Assembly: GCF_049257235.1 (NCBI RefSeq)
Contig: NZ_JBMMUF010000008.1
Span: forward strand, 1 to 64,000
DNA length: 64,000 nt
Direction: 5' to 3'
From: Pseudoalteromonas sp049257235
GTDB lineage: Bacteria > Pseudomonadota > Gammaproteobacteria > Enterobacterales > Alteromonadaceae
The notes beneath the pieces are model-generated. The model was not told where the DNA came from, ran no database searches, and was given only the letters and a program-made list of their open reading frames with translations. Numbering within the stretch: the first letter of the stretch is position 1; every line of letters starts with the position of its first letter. Of this stretch, positions 52,998-62,581 are shown in pieces. Both the position numbers and the translations under genes were made by a program.

Positions 52998-54908
52998 ATG
53001 ACCATAGAACAGTTTTTTTCCACAACAGGCCCACTTGCGCTCGCTATCAAGGGCTATCAGCCTCGTCAGGCGCAAATCGACATGGGCAAAGTCTGTGATT
53101 TGGCATTGAAAAATGGCGAACAGGTGGTCGTTGAGGCCCAAACGGGCACAGGAAAAACCTTCGCATACCTCATTCCAGCGCTGACCAATAAAGGTAAATA
53201 CATCATCTCAACAGGGTCTAAAGCGCTCCAAGAGCAGCTTTATCACCGAGATTTGCCAACCGTATATAAAGCACTTAAAAGCACCAAGAAAAAAGCGTTA
53301 CTCAAAGGGCGTAGTAACTATGTGTGCCACTATCGCTTAAATCAACATGTCGCTCACGTCCCCAGTGATGACCCCGATATCATGCACCAACTGGCCATGG
53401 TCGCTAAGTTCGCAACCGAAACGCGAAGCGGTGATATCGCCGATTGTGCGGGTATTGAAGATGATGCCAAAGTCCTGCCATACGTTACCTCAACTGCCGA
53501 TAATTGTCTGGGTAAAGAGTGTCCCGATTTTGATGCGTGTTTTATCCGAAAAGCACGACTCAAAGCCGCAGAAGCAGATATTGTGGTCATCAACCATCAT
53601 TTGTTTTTTGCCGACATGGCAATCAAAGAAAGTGGTTTTGCCGAACTGTTGCCAGGGGCCGATGGTTATGTTTTTGACGAAGCGCATCAATTAGCTGACA
53701 TTGCCAGTGATTATTTTGGTGAGACGGTCTCAACGAAAAAAATATTCTCCTTTATTACCGATGCCCGCATGCTCTATCGCACAGAGCTAAGAGATATGCT
53801 GCAATTGGGTAAAACCTTAGACAAACTAGAATCGGCAACCATGGATTTACGTTTGCAGTTACCTCACGACGGTGGGCGTGGGGACTGGCGACAAATGCTC
53901 AGTTCTAAACCTCTTTGCGATGCGTTGCATCGGGTTACAAAAGATCTGCAGTTTCTCAATCAAGTATTGAAATTGTGTATTGAACGAAGCGAGCTTGTTG
54001 AGCCAATGCTAGAGCGATTAATGTCGCTTATTGGTCAATTTGATCGGGTGTTTGACGTATCACCTCGGGGTTACAGTTATTGGTATGAAACAAGCCGCAA
54101 GCATGTAAGTATTCATATCACCCCCCTAAACGTGGCTACAAAATTTAAAGAGATGCTCGCTGAGCGTGATGCTGGGTTTATATTCACTTCAGCGACGCTC
54201 TCAGTGAACGACAGCCTTGCGCATTTCAGTGATGCGCTTGGGTTAACACCCAGCCACACAATGATGTTGGCGAGTCCTTTTGATTATCAGCAACAAGCAT
54301 TGTTCTGCTTACCGCGTTATTTACCCGCGGCTAACTCTGAAGATATGCCAAGAGCCTTAGTTAAAATTTGTCAGCAAGTAATTAAGGCTGCGCAGGGGCG
54401 TTGCTTTTTACTCTTCACCTCATATCGGGTGATGTATATGGTGGCTGAGATCTTGTGTCAACAAATGGAGTATCCGGTGTTTGTGCAAGGGCAAATGTCC
54501 AAGCGATTGTTAATTGAACGCTTTACTCGCCATGGCAATGCGGTGTTAATGGGCACGGCATCCTTTTGGGAAGGGGTCGATGTGCGTGGCAGTGCCCTTA
54601 GTTGCGTTGTCATCGATAAATTACCCTTTGCCGCTCCCGATGATCCTCTTTTGCAGGCGCGTATGATGGAGTGTGAGCAAGGTGGAGGCGATCCGTTTGC
54701 GCAAATTCAACTGCCTCGCGCTGTTATTGCCCTGAAACAGGGGGTCGGTCGTCTGATCCGAGATAGCCAAGATCGCGGTGTTTTAGTATTATGTGACAAC
54801 CGTGTGGTGACACGAGATTATGGTCAAGTGTTTCTCAAAAGCTTGCCGAATATGCGCCGTAGTCGTGACATGGATGAAGTTAAAGCCTTTTTATCAACGA
54901 TAGAGTAA
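52998..54908 (+). CDS. yoaA: DinG/XPD-family helicase YoaA
   Basis: 636 aa. Walker A is AQTGTGKT (residues 47-54); the iron-sulfur cluster Cys residues are at about 110, 170, 175 and 181 (YVCHYR, NCLGKECPDFDAC); DEAH box 227-230; C-terminal motifs FTSATLS, GTASFWEGVD and QGVGRLIRDSQDRGV. YoaA is a 5'-3' iron-sulfur helicase that helps tolerate replication-blocking damage in E. coli with HolC. Forms an operon with tsaB, 2 bp apart. Confidence 0.93.
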   Translation: MTIEQFFSTTGPLALAIKGYQPRQAQIDMGKVCDLALKNGEQVVVEAQTGTGKTFAYLIPALTNKGKYIISTGSKALQEQLYHRDLPTVYKALKSTKKKALLKGRSNYVCHYRLNQHVAHVPSDDPDIMHQLAMVAKFATETRSGDIADCAGIEDDAKVLPYVTSTADNCLGKECPDFDACFIRKARLKAAEADIVVINHHLFFADMAIKESGFAELLPGADGYVFDEAHQLADIASDYFGETVSTKKIFSFITDARMLYRTELRDMLQLGKTLDKLESATMDLRLQLPHDGGRGDWRQMLSSKPLCDALHRVTKDLQFLNQVLKLCIERSELVEPMLERLMSLIGQFDRVFDVSPRGYSYWYETSRKHVSIHITPLNVATKFKEMLAERDAGFIFTSATLSVNDSLAHFSDALGLTPSHTMMLASPFDYQQQALFCLPRYLPAANSEDMPRALVKICQQVIKAAQGRCFLLFTSYRVMYMVAEILCQQMEYPVFVQGQMSKRLLIERFTRHGNAVLMGTASFWEGVDVRGSALSCVVIDKLPFAAPDDPLLQARMMECEQGGGDPFAQIQLPRAVIALKQGVGRLIRDSQDRGVLVLCDNRVVTRDYGQVFLKSLPNMRRSRDMDEVKAFLSTIE

Positions 54909-54910
54909 TT

Positions 54911-55594
54911 ATGAGCCAAACTATCCTTGCCCTTGATGCTTCAACAGAAGCGTTATCAATCGCTTTATTGCACAACGACACGCAATATCACTTTTTTGAC
55001 GTGTGTCCACAGCAGCACGCTCAACGTATCCTTGAAGAGGTTGATAACCTGCTAAAGCAGGCACAATGCGACATTAGCGATGTGGATGTTATTGGCTATT
55101 GTCAGGGCCCGGGAAGTTTCACTGGGGTGCGCATCAGCGTATCAGTGGCCCAAGGCTTGGCGTTTTCAAGCAACATTCCAGTGGTCGGCGTGTCGTCTTT
55201 AGCGATGATGGCACAACAAGCGATAGAGCAAGGAGCGCAGCACGTCTTAGCGGCAATAGATGCGCGTATGGGAGAGGTATATCTCGGTGCCTTTACTGTC
55301 GTCGATGGCATAGCGCAACTGCAAGGTGAACAACAGGTTATCAAACCTGAACAGGTAACCAATGCCCTCGAGCATGCAACAGCCGTTGGTACGGGCTGGC
55401 AAGCTTACCCAGAGCTGTTGAGCTCTGTCGATGCTCTTGAAGCCGACCCATCAATCACGCTACCTGACAGCCGCTTTATGCTGGCGCTTATCAAAAAGGG
55501 GTTGGCGGATGGGTTAGCGACATCAGCAGCACATGCTCAGCCTGTGTATGTGCGTGACACAGTGACCTGGAAAAAACTACCAGGGCGCGAGTGA
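54911..55594 (+). CDS. tsaB: tRNA threonylcarbamoyladenosine factor TsaB
   Basis: 227 aa actin-like ATPase-fold protein. ILALDASTEALSIALL is the N-terminal strand motif; GYCQGPGSFTGVRISVSVAQGLAF is family-typical (key GPGSFTGVR). TsaB assembles with TsaD and TsaE to make t6A37 in ANN-decoding tRNAs. TsaB next to YoaA is common in gammaproteobacteria. Confidence 0.94.
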   Translation: MSQTILALDASTEALSIALLHNDTQYHFFDVCPQQHAQRILEEVDNLLKQAQCDISDVDVIGYCQGPGSFTGVRISVSVAQGLAFSSNIPVVGVSSLAMMAQQAIEQGAQHVLAAIDARMGEVYLGAFTVVDGIAQLQGEQQVIKPEQVTNALEHATAVGTGWQAYPELLSSVDALEADPSITLPDSRFMLALIKKGLADGLATSAAHAQPVYVRDTVTWKKLPGRE

Positions 55595-55610
55595 TATTAC
55601 CCTAACTCGT

Positions 55611-55700
55611 GTTGCGTTAACGACAGCACGCTGCGAGATACCCGCACCTTGTCCTCAATGGATGACCTAGCGCGAGTATCTCGTTAACTCCCAGCGCAAC
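55611..55700. repeat. Large imperfect hairpin after tsaB
   Basis: GTTGCG (55611) pairs with CGCAAC (55695), and CGAGATAC (55634-55641) with GTATCTCG (55676-55683); the inner loop is 34 bases. A second small hairpin GTGCGC-GAGTAA-GCGCAC lies at 55711-55728. No clear T-run follows, so a structured RNA or a mobile-repeat remnant are alternatives to termination. Confidence 0.5.
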
Positions 55701-55837
55701 GCTCTTTTAAGTGCGCGAGTAAGCGCACGAGTCCAGACACGCTATTTCTTACACTTTGTATAATATTTGTCCGTGAAGTATTGCACGGATGTAAGCTTTG
55801 TATCAAACTTAAGTGGTTATCACTTATACCAACGCTT

Positions 55838-56128
55838 ATGACCATTCGCGCCATCACACAATCCGTTCAACCGAACCCTTCTGTAAATCCGAAGGCGGGC
55901 AGTGCACGTGTAGGTCAATCACAGCAACAAACCCCAACACCTAGGCAAGATCAGGTTAATGACTCGCAGCAAGGGCGAGCGCTAGCAGACAGTTTATACC
56001 GCAAAACCATCTATGATCAGCCCCAAGATAGCCGCACCAGTAAAGCCATTTCAACCTATAAAGAATATGCCTATCTCGAGCGCCGAGAAGAAGTCAAAGC
56101 GATGTTAAATGTCAGTGTCTATGCGTAA
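55838..56128 (+). CDS. Small disordered protein with conserved-looking C-terminus
   Basis: 96 aa from ATG 55838. An upstream TTG at 55781 would fall too close to the TATAAT box at 55759-55764. The first 60 residues are rich in Gln/Ser/Pro and look disordered; the end (AISTYKEYAYLERREEVKAML) is a charged helix. No known domain. The gene lies between tsaB and the EIIC-EAL gene; no ribosome site is obvious, so the start is uncertain. Confidence 0.55.
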   Translation: MTIRAITQSVQPNPSVNPKAGSARVGQSQQQTPTPRQDQVNDSQQGRALADSLYRKTIYDQPQDSRTSKAISTYKEYAYLERREEVKAMLNVSVYA

Positions 56129-56142
56129 ATCTCGTCCATAAG

Positions 56143-58257
56143 TTGTGGACAAAATCGTTCTCAAGCGCTAAGTTATCGGTAAATAAAAATAATAATAAGT
56201 TATTAGTTGTGCAAAACCACGTTTTTGATGTTTTTACTCGTGGAGCAGCCAAACTTGCCGCAAATACGATTGTTTTGTCGTTGCGAGAGGGATACGTAGC
56301 CTTGATACCATTTTTCGTCATGGCGGCGTTAGTCTCTTTGGTTACTCATATTCTTGGCCAAGCAAATCTCTCGGGTTGGTCAGGCTCAATTTCTTCGTTC
56401 AATACGCTAATTTGGGCGTTATTTCCAATCGTCACATTATTTTCGTTTAGCTATTACCTTGCTAAAAACCTCAAACTCAACACCATTGCGTTGCCTATTT
56501 TGGTGTTTATCTGTTTCTCATTTTCAACTGATTACCTATTTGTTGTTGATAGTACAAGCTTAGGTATCAACTATCGCTCTGGCGTGCTTTATACCATTTT
56601 AATGCCCATTTTTTGCTGCTATTTGATGCGCACCATGTTGGCCTCGCGATCGTTTCGCTTTTTACCCGTTGATAATGCCAGTTTGTTTTTAGTGAAACAC
56701 CTCAATTTGATGTTTCCCTATTTTTTAGTATTGATCGCTTCAGCCGTAATTTTTCCTTTATTGGACGAGGTGTTTAATTTAATTAAAGCGGCGTTTTTTA
56801 TGCCCGACGAATTGCTCAGTAGTAATGAAAAGCTGAGCTTACAAATTATTGGCTCGCATCTTTTATGGCTAGTCGGTGTCCATGGTGATAACGCGTACTA
56901 TATACTCAGCGCCCCTCAGTTAAGCCACTACACCATGGATTTTGGTTTAGACAACATGAGTTATTTAAACAGTTTTGTGTTGTTAGGCGGTGCTGGGTGC
57001 ATGTGGGGTTTGGTGATAGCGTGTTGTTTGCAAGGACATAAAAGTTATGAATCCTCTATCGCAAAATTAGGAGCGCCTTTAGTGCTGTTTAATTTGAGTG
57101 AAATACTCATCTATGCGCTGCCTATCGTCTTTAACCCTTACTTTCTGATCCCCTTTATACTTGCGCCTTTAACCAATGCATTGCTAAGCGATATGGTGTT
57201 TGCAAGTGGCCTTATAACACTTGCCCCTGATGCCAATGTGCCATGGTTTATGCCGGTATTTATAAACGGTTTTCTTGCCACCAACAGTGTAGGTGGAGCA
57301 CTATGGCAAGCGGTATTAATTGCTATTAACGTACTTATTTATTTGCCTTTTGTTAAAGCCCATCGAGATCACAGTATCTCTGGCCGTGAATTGGATGTGT
57401 TGGTTAAAAGAGTGAGTACAGGGCGACAATTAGAACGACAAATCGCCACCCAGTTTGCCAAAAGAGACAGTGAAAAACTCATTGAACAGCAGGCGCTTAC
57501 AAAAGCTATTGCAGCGCTTGATGAGGGCACCTTGTGTTTATATTATCAACCCAAAGTGTGTAAACACACCGAGCAAGTTCTCGGTTATGAAGCACTGTTG
57601 AGGTTTAAGGATGCTAAGGGTAACGTAGTTGCGCCATGGTTCATCGATATCTTAGAGCAATTTGATATGATGGACGTAGTCGACAGTTATGTGATTGATC
57701 AGCTTGAATTAGACTTACAGCAATTTAAGCGTCATAACTTGCATCCTAAAATTAGCTTCAATATCTCCCCTAAAAACCTCATTAATCGCCGCTACAAGCG
57801 CGTTATTAAGGCGTTTAGCAAGTTCCCTCAGCAGGTCGAGGTGGAAATTCTCGAGTCAACTTATATTGATGATTTTAATCGGACCCAAGAAATAGTTGGG
57901 CTGTTACAACAACAAGGAATACGGTGCGCGATTGATGACTTTGGTACGGGTTATTCCTGTTTGCATATCCTGAGTAAGTTAAACGTGGATACGATTAAAT
58001 TAGATAGGAGCCTACTGCCTCTCGATAGTGAAGACAAAGCAATTCATTTGTATGAAAGCTTAACGCAGATGTGCAACCAACTTGGTTTTGAGGTCATCGC
58101 TGAAGGGATCGAAACTGAGTTTCATAAGCGCTTTATCGCGCCTCTAGCTGTTAGCCAATTACAAGGATATTACTTTGATGAGCCACTGCATCTAGAACAG
58201 GCAATGAGGCAGTTTGCTACTCATGCAAGCATACCTAAGCGAGCCAGAGCAGGATAA
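56143..58257 (+). CDS. PTS EIIC-like membrane sensor fused to an EAL phosphodiesterase
   Basis: 704 aa. Residues 45-405 form an EIIC domain of the lactose/cellobiose/diacetylchitobiose family: GVHGDN (His247) and NLSEILIYALPIVFNPYF (Glu320) correspond to the sugar-binding His and Glu of ChbC-type transporters. Residues 455-695 are an EAL domain with intact EALLRF (Glu483), SFNIS (Asn540), EILES (Glu571), DDFGTGYS, KLD and AEGIE. EIIA/EIIB parts are absent, so it likely senses a sugar and hydrolyses c-di-GMP. Start is TTG 56143, with no clear ribosome site; GTG 56209 is an alternative. Confidence 0.88.
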   Translation: MWTKSFSSAKLSVNKNNNKLLVVQNHVFDVFTRGAAKLAANTIVLSLREGYVALIPFFVMAALVSLVTHILGQANLSGWSGSISSFNTLIWALFPIVTLFSFSYYLAKNLKLNTIALPILVFICFSFSTDYLFVVDSTSLGINYRSGVLYTILMPIFCCYLMRTMLASRSFRFLPVDNASLFLVKHLNLMFPYFLVLIASAVIFPLLDEVFNLIKAAFFMPDELLSSNEKLSLQIIGSHLLWLVGVHGDNAYYILSAPQLSHYTMDFGLDNMSYLNSFVLLGGAGCMWGLVIACCLQGHKSYESSIAKLGAPLVLFNLSEILIYALPIVFNPYFLIPFILAPLTNALLSDMVFASGLITLAPDANVPWFMPVFINGFLATNSVGGALWQAVLIAINVLIYLPFVKAHRDHSISGRELDVLVKRVSTGRQLERQIATQFAKRDSEKLIEQQALTKAIAALDEGTLCLYYQPKVCKHTEQVLGYEALLRFKDAKGNVVAPWFIDILEQFDMMDVVDSYVIDQLELDLQQFKRHNLHPKISFNISPKNLINRRYKRVIKAFSKFPQQVEVEILESTYIDDFNRTQEIVGLLQQQGIRCAIDDFGTGYSCLHILSKLNVDTIKLDRSLLPLDSEDKAIHLYESLTQMCNQLGFEVIAEGIETEFHKRFIAPLAVSQLQGYYFDEPLHLEQAMRQFATHASIPKRARAG

Positions 58258-58290
58258 TACCCATTGAATTAACTTGTTGTCGTAAAAAGT

Positions 58291-58317
58291 AAAAAAGCCG
58301 CTCTTGGAGCGGCTTTT
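58291..58317. terminator. Bidirectional rho-independent terminator
   Basis: AAAAGCCGCTC-TTG-GAGCGGCTTTT, a perfect 11-bp stem between the convergent EIIC-EAL and alkaline phosphatase genes. Confidence 0.9.
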
Positions 58318-58402
58318 GAGTCTTCAGTTTTCAGTAGGGTTGTTAAACTATGTTAACAAGCACTACAAACAGTAACTTAATATTGATTAGATATCAATAG
58401 TG

Positions 58403-59695
58403 TTATTTTTTGTTAATGAGGTTGATTAGTTTGGTTGCGATCTCGGTGTTGTTTTGCGATCCAATAAACTGCTCATAGCCCTGACCATAGGCGAATACTG
58501 GTACGTCAATTGCGGTATGGCCTGATGTTGTCCAGCCCGTATAGCTTGCTTCACTAATTAACTTTTTAACCGCTACCACCATGGTCTCAGAACCAGTTTG
58601 TTTCGCTTGTGTTAACAAAATTTCACGTTCACTCGTGTATTCCAAGCCACTGTCGGCTTCGAATTGAGTTTTCATGTCTTCACTGGCCATCAAGCGCTCA
58701 GCAATCACGTTTGCAGTCGCTTTTACACCTTTAACAACGTTGGCATCCCACAAATATTGGCCGTTGGCACCTAGTGTTAATCCGCCTGTTGAATGGTCCG
58801 CTGTGACGACCAACAAGGTATTCGGGTTTTTGGCGATAAAATCTTTCACTGCACTGATCGCGCCAGCGAAATCATCCATTTCAGCCATAGCGCAAGCGAT
58901 GTCATTGGCATGCCCACACCAATCAATTTGGCTGCCCTCAATCATGATAAAAAATGGATTGTTATTTTGCTCAAGAAGAGACAAGGCTTTGCGTGTCATT
59001 TTAGTCAAGCGAGTTGGGTCGCTATCCAACGCAAAGGGTAAACCTTTTGCTGCGTATAAGCCGATCGCAGGTACTTGCTCGATATCGTTCAATTGCGTGA
59101 GGTTGTCATTGTATTGATAACCCGCAGCGACAAATTCATTGATTAGGTTTCTGTCGTCACGAATAAAATACTGCGTGCCACCACCGAGCATTAAATCAAC
59201 TGGCATCTGACCTTTGATTTTGTTATCCACATAGTCGTTTGCGATGTCATTATAGTTACCGCGCGCTTCGTTATGCGCAGCGAAGCTCGCTGGAGTAGCG
59301 TGGTTGATTTGCGACGTGGCCACCAGTGCTGTTGTCATACCTCGTTCCTTGGCATACTCCAACATGGTTTTTAGCTGTTCTTTGTTCGTGTCAACGGCAA
59401 TAGCGCCGTTATAACTTTTCGTTGCTGTTGCAAGTGCTGTAGCCCCAGCTGCACTGTCAGTAACATAGGTGTCATCATCAGGATAGGTGTGTGCTGAACC
59501 AACTAAAATGCTGTCAAACACGGTTGGGTCAACCACTTTGGTTTGTGGGTCATCCTTAAAATAACGATATGCGGTAGTGTAGGCAGGACCCATGCCATCA
59601 CCAATCATGTAGATAATGTTTTGCGGTGCAGTTTGTTTTGCTGATGCTAAAAAGCTTGCGAGTGATAACGCGACTAATGTTATTGTACGTGCCAT
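58403..59695 (-). CDS. Alkaline phosphatase
   Basis: 430 aa with a signal peptide (cut after FLASA). The core motifs are NIIYMIGDGMG (Asp33 metal ligand), nucleophile Ser81 in VTDSAAGATALAT, HATPASFAAHNEARG, GSQIDWCGHAND, TADHSTGG and SGHTAIDVPVFAYG. Releases phosphate from organic monoesters in the periplasm. No Pho box was seen upstream, so phosphate control is not supported by the sequence. Monocistronic. Confidence 0.93.
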   Translation of the reverse strand: MARTITLVALSLASFLASAKQTAPQNIIYMIGDGMGPAYTTAYRYFKDDPQTKVVDPTVFDSILVGSAHTYPDDDTYVTDSAAGATALATATKSYNGAIAVDTNKEQLKTMLEYAKERGMTTALVATSQINHATPASFAAHNEARGNYNDIANDYVDNKIKGQMPVDLMLGGGTQYFIRDDRNLINEFVAAGYQYNDNLTQLNDIEQVPAIGLYAAKGLPFALDSDPTRLTKMTRKALSLLEQNNNPFFIMIEGSQIDWCGHANDIACAMAEMDDFAGAISAVKDFIAKNPNTLLVVTADHSTGGLTLGANGQYLWDANVVKGVKATANVIAERLMASEDMKTQFEADSGLEYTSEREILLTQAKQTGSETMVVAVKKLISEASYTGWTTSGHTAIDVPVFAYGQGYEQFIGSQNNTEIATKLINLINKK

Positions 59696-59771
59696 ATCTA
59701 TATCCTGTTGTCTGATAACGGCATCTTATACTGGCAAACTCAGAAATAAACAGCTTTGCGATGAATAAGGA

Positions 59772-60641
59772 ATGGTTTTGTACTCATTTTCGATAAAAAC
59801 ACGAAATTTAGAGTTAAAAGGCTTAGCGAATACGCCGACACCCATCGGCTCTCATGAGCATGACATTGTGATTGCACTGCATGGTTGGCAAGACAATGCT
59901 GCGAGCTTTGCCCCTTTGATGTCATCAATGCCTAATGATATCCCAATGTATGCGTTTGATTGGCCAGGGCATGGGGGCTCAGATTGGCGAGGCGATGACG
60001 CGCACTATTATTTTGTGGATTACGTTGATGACTTAAACCAAGTCATTGAACAACTCTCGGCCAAGCGTATTCACTTAGTTGGGCACTCCATGGGGGCGAT
60101 GGTCGCGTCGTTATTTTGCGCCTGCTTTGCTGATAAAGTAGCCAGTCTCACATTGATTGAAGGTATTGGCTTGTTGAGTGCCACACCCGTTGAATTGAAG
60201 TCTTTGCTGCAAAGAGCGTTGGTACAAAGAGGGCGAGAAGCAAAAATGAGGGTCTATGACTCAGAGCATGCACTGATTTGCCGTCGCGAGGCTGTGAGCG
60301 ATTTTGACTATGATATTGCCGCGCAATTAATGCAACGTAACATCGCTGTCGTTGCCAATGGCGTGACGCTAACAACCGATCCTAAGATTAAGCACTACTC
60401 AGCATTTCGATTTAGTGAAAGCCAAGCCCATGCCTTGTTGGATGATATCTGTATTCCCACATTATTTATTAAAGGGATTGATGGTTACCAACAAGTCAAA
60501 AATAATGAAGTATTATTTTCTCATCATTACAGTAATTTATCTGTTCAAAGTATTGATGGCGGGCACCATTGTCACATGCAAAATGGTGCGCAATGCGCGC
60601 GCCTTATTGGTGCACATTTGCGTCAAAATGGCGCAAGATAA
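59772..60641 (+). CDS. Alpha/beta hydrolase
   Basis: 289 aa. ALHGWQDNAASF gives the oxyanion loop; the nucleophile is Ser in VGHSMGAM, and the catalytic His is in DGGHHCHMQ. The fold belongs to the general hydrolase/esterase group; substrate unknown. The start could be TTG 59778, because AAGGA lies directly before ATG 59772. Precedes fadD by 230 bp. Confidence 0.88.
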   Translation: MVLYSFSIKTRNLELKGLANTPTPIGSHEHDIVIALHGWQDNAASFAPLMSSMPNDIPMYAFDWPGHGGSDWRGDDAHYYFVDYVDDLNQVIEQLSAKRIHLVGHSMGAMVASLFCACFADKVASLTLIEGIGLLSATPVELKSLLQRALVQRGREAKMRVYDSEHALICRREAVSDFDYDIAAQLMQRNIAVVANGVTLTTDPKIKHYSAFRFSESQAHALLDDICIPTLFIKGIDGYQQVKNNEVLFSHHYSNLSVQSIDGGHHCHMQNGAQCARLIGAHLRQNGAR

Positions 60642-60871
60642 TTGTAACTACACAACAAATGTGGGAATATCTGACAAAATTAGAGCTTTTGCTCGATTGT
60701 TATCAATTTCAACTTAGATTAAGGTTAGTAATGCTGTAGGTAGCAAAATGGTTATCTATGTGGGCATTAGTTTGGCGTCGCGCTTAATCACGCCGAGACT
60801 TGCGTAATCTGTTACGTCAAAACCCATGACTTCTAAGAGAACATTATAAGAAAAATTAATAGGAGCCTAGT

Positions 60872-62536
60872 GTGGAGAAAATCTGGCTTAAGCGTTATCC
60901 GAAGGGTTGTCCAGAGACCATCGATCCCGCTCATTACGATTCATTACTAACACTGTTTGAAAAGTGTTTCAGTGATTTTGCCAATTTGCCTGCATTCCAA
61001 AATATGGGTGTGACGCTGAGCTATCAGCAAATTGACGAAGCAACGAAAAAGGTTGCGTCATACATCAATAACGATCTTGGTCTAAAGCCAGGTTCAAAAG
61101 TCGCCGTGATGATGCCCAACTTACTGCAAACGCCTATTAGTATTTTGGGTGTGTTACGCGCCGGTTGCGTCGTGGTTAATGTGAACCCTCTGTACACTGT
61201 CAGAGAGCTTGAGCACCAGCTTAACGACTCGCAGGCGGACGCTATTTTTATCCTTGCTAACTTTGCCCATACGCTGGAAAAAGCCATTGCTCAGACTCAA
61301 GTCAAACATGTCATTGTCACAGAAGTTGGCGACATGGTAGGTGGTATTAAAAAGCACTTGGTAAATTTTGTTGTTAAGCACATCAAAAAGATGGTGCCAG
61401 CGTATAGCATCAACAACACCATTGCGTTTAGCGACGTGATGAAAAAAGGCGATGCGACTGCCTATAAACGCCCACAGGTGACCCTTGATGATCTTGCCTT
61501 TTTGCAATACACCGGTGGCACCACTGGCGTGTCAAAAGGTGCCATGCTCACTCATGGCAACATGGTTGGAAACCTCGAGCAGGTTTCGGGTTGCTTAGAC
61601 AATATATTGGTTCGTGGTGAAGAAGTCGTCGTTACTGCATTGCCGCTGTATCACATCTTTGCACTGACGGCGAATTGCCTTACGTTTATGAAGTACGGTG
61701 GTAAAAACCTGCTAATCACTAACCCGCGCGACATGAAAGGCTTTGTCAAAGAGCTGAATGACAATAAGTTCACGATTGTTACCGGCGTGAACACCTTATT
61801 CAACGGATTGCTCAATACTGAGGGATTTGCTGACGTCGACTTTTCTAATTTAAAAATGTCATTAGGTGGCGGCATGGCTGTACAGCGCCCTGTGGCAGAG
61901 CAGTGGCAAAAAGTAACAGGCACGCGCTTGGTTGAAGGTTACGGCCTAACAGAGTGCTCGCCTTTGGTGACTGTAAGCCCTTATGACTTAGACGGTTACA
62001 ATGGCTCTATCGGTTTACCTGCACCGAGCACAGACATTAAGTTGATGTTAGAAAACGGCGAAGAAGCACCGAAAGGCGAACCAGGAGAGTTATGGGTGAA
62101 AGGCCCACAAGTCATGAAAGGGTACTACAACCGCCCTGAAGCGACTGCTGAGTGCTTAAAAGATGGTTGGTTCGCAACGGGCGATATTGCCACATACGAT
62201 GATGAAGGTTTCTTCTACATTGTTGATCGCAAAAAAGACATGATTTTAGTCTCTGGCTTTAATGTCTTCCCAAATGAAATTGAAGAAGTCATTGCTGAGC
62301 ACAGTGGTGTGCTTGAAGTTGCCGCTGTTGGTATCCCTCACGAGGTCAGCGGTGAGCAAGTGAAAGTTTTTGTTGTGAAAAAGGACCCCTCGTTAACAGA
62401 AAAGGATATAATCAAGCACTGTCGTGATAATCTCACCAACTATAAAGTGCCTAAGTTGGTTGAATTCAGAGATGAATTACCTAAGACTAACGTAGGTAAG
62501 ATACTGCGACGCGCACTGAAAGACGAACAAAAATAA
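60872..62536 (+). CDS. fadD: Long-chain fatty acid-CoA ligase
   Basis: 554 aa, close to E. coli FadD (561). AMP-forming motifs: YTGGTTGVSKGAMLTHGN, GYGLTECSP, GDIATYDDEGFFYIVDRKKD and KTNVGKILRR with the final catalytic Lys. Activates exogenous fatty acids as acyl-CoA at the inner membrane. Start GTG 60872, AGGAG five bases upstream. Followed by a terminator and rnd, a common gene pair in gammaproteobacteria. Confidence 0.95.
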   Translation: MEKIWLKRYPKGCPETIDPAHYDSLLTLFEKCFSDFANLPAFQNMGVTLSYQQIDEATKKVASYINNDLGLKPGSKVAVMMPNLLQTPISILGVLRAGCVVVNVNPLYTVRELEHQLNDSQADAIFILANFAHTLEKAIAQTQVKHVIVTEVGDMVGGIKKHLVNFVVKHIKKMVPAYSINNTIAFSDVMKKGDATAYKRPQVTLDDLAFLQYTGGTTGVSKGAMLTHGNMVGNLEQVSGCLDNILVRGEEVVVTALPLYHIFALTANCLTFMKYGGKNLLITNPRDMKGFVKELNDNKFTIVTGVNTLFNGLLNTEGFADVDFSNLKMSLGGGMAVQRPVAEQWQKVTGTRLVEGYGLTECSPLVTVSPYDLDGYNGSIGLPAPSTDIKLMLENGEEAPKGEPGELWVKGPQVMKGYYNRPEATAECLKDGWFATGDIATYDDEGFFYIVDRKKDMILVSGFNVFPNEIEEVIAEHSGVLEVAAVGIPHEVSGEQVKVFVVKKDPSLTEKDIIKHCRDNLTNYKVPKLVEFRDELPKTNVGKILRRALKDEQK

Positions 62537-62541
62537 AAAAT

Positions 62542-62570
62542 AACAAGCCGGCATTAGCCGGTTTGTTTTT
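62542..62570 (+). terminator. Intergenic terminator between fadD and rnd
   Basis: AACAAGCCGGC-ATTA-GCCGGTTTGTT with a T-run; since the rnd ribosome site follows immediately, some readthrough into rnd is likely. Confidence 0.75.
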
Positions 62571-62581
62571 GAGGAGCAAAA

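Noticed and set aside
56141..56152. DnaA-box-like TTGTGGACAA near the EIIC-EAL start
   Set aside because: Single imperfect match without clustering, GATC enrichment or replication genes nearby; no origin is supported.
58674..59117. 147-aa plus-strand frame opposite alkaline phosphatase
   Set aside because: Antisense of a conserved enzyme; no family motif or promoter.
59696..59771. Possible Pho box before alkaline phosphatase
   Set aside because: No pair of CTGTCAT-like direct repeats at the required spacing could be found.
60415..60717. 100-aa frame overlapping the alpha/beta hydrolase end
   Set aside because: Shifted reading of the hydrolase C-terminus; no independent support.
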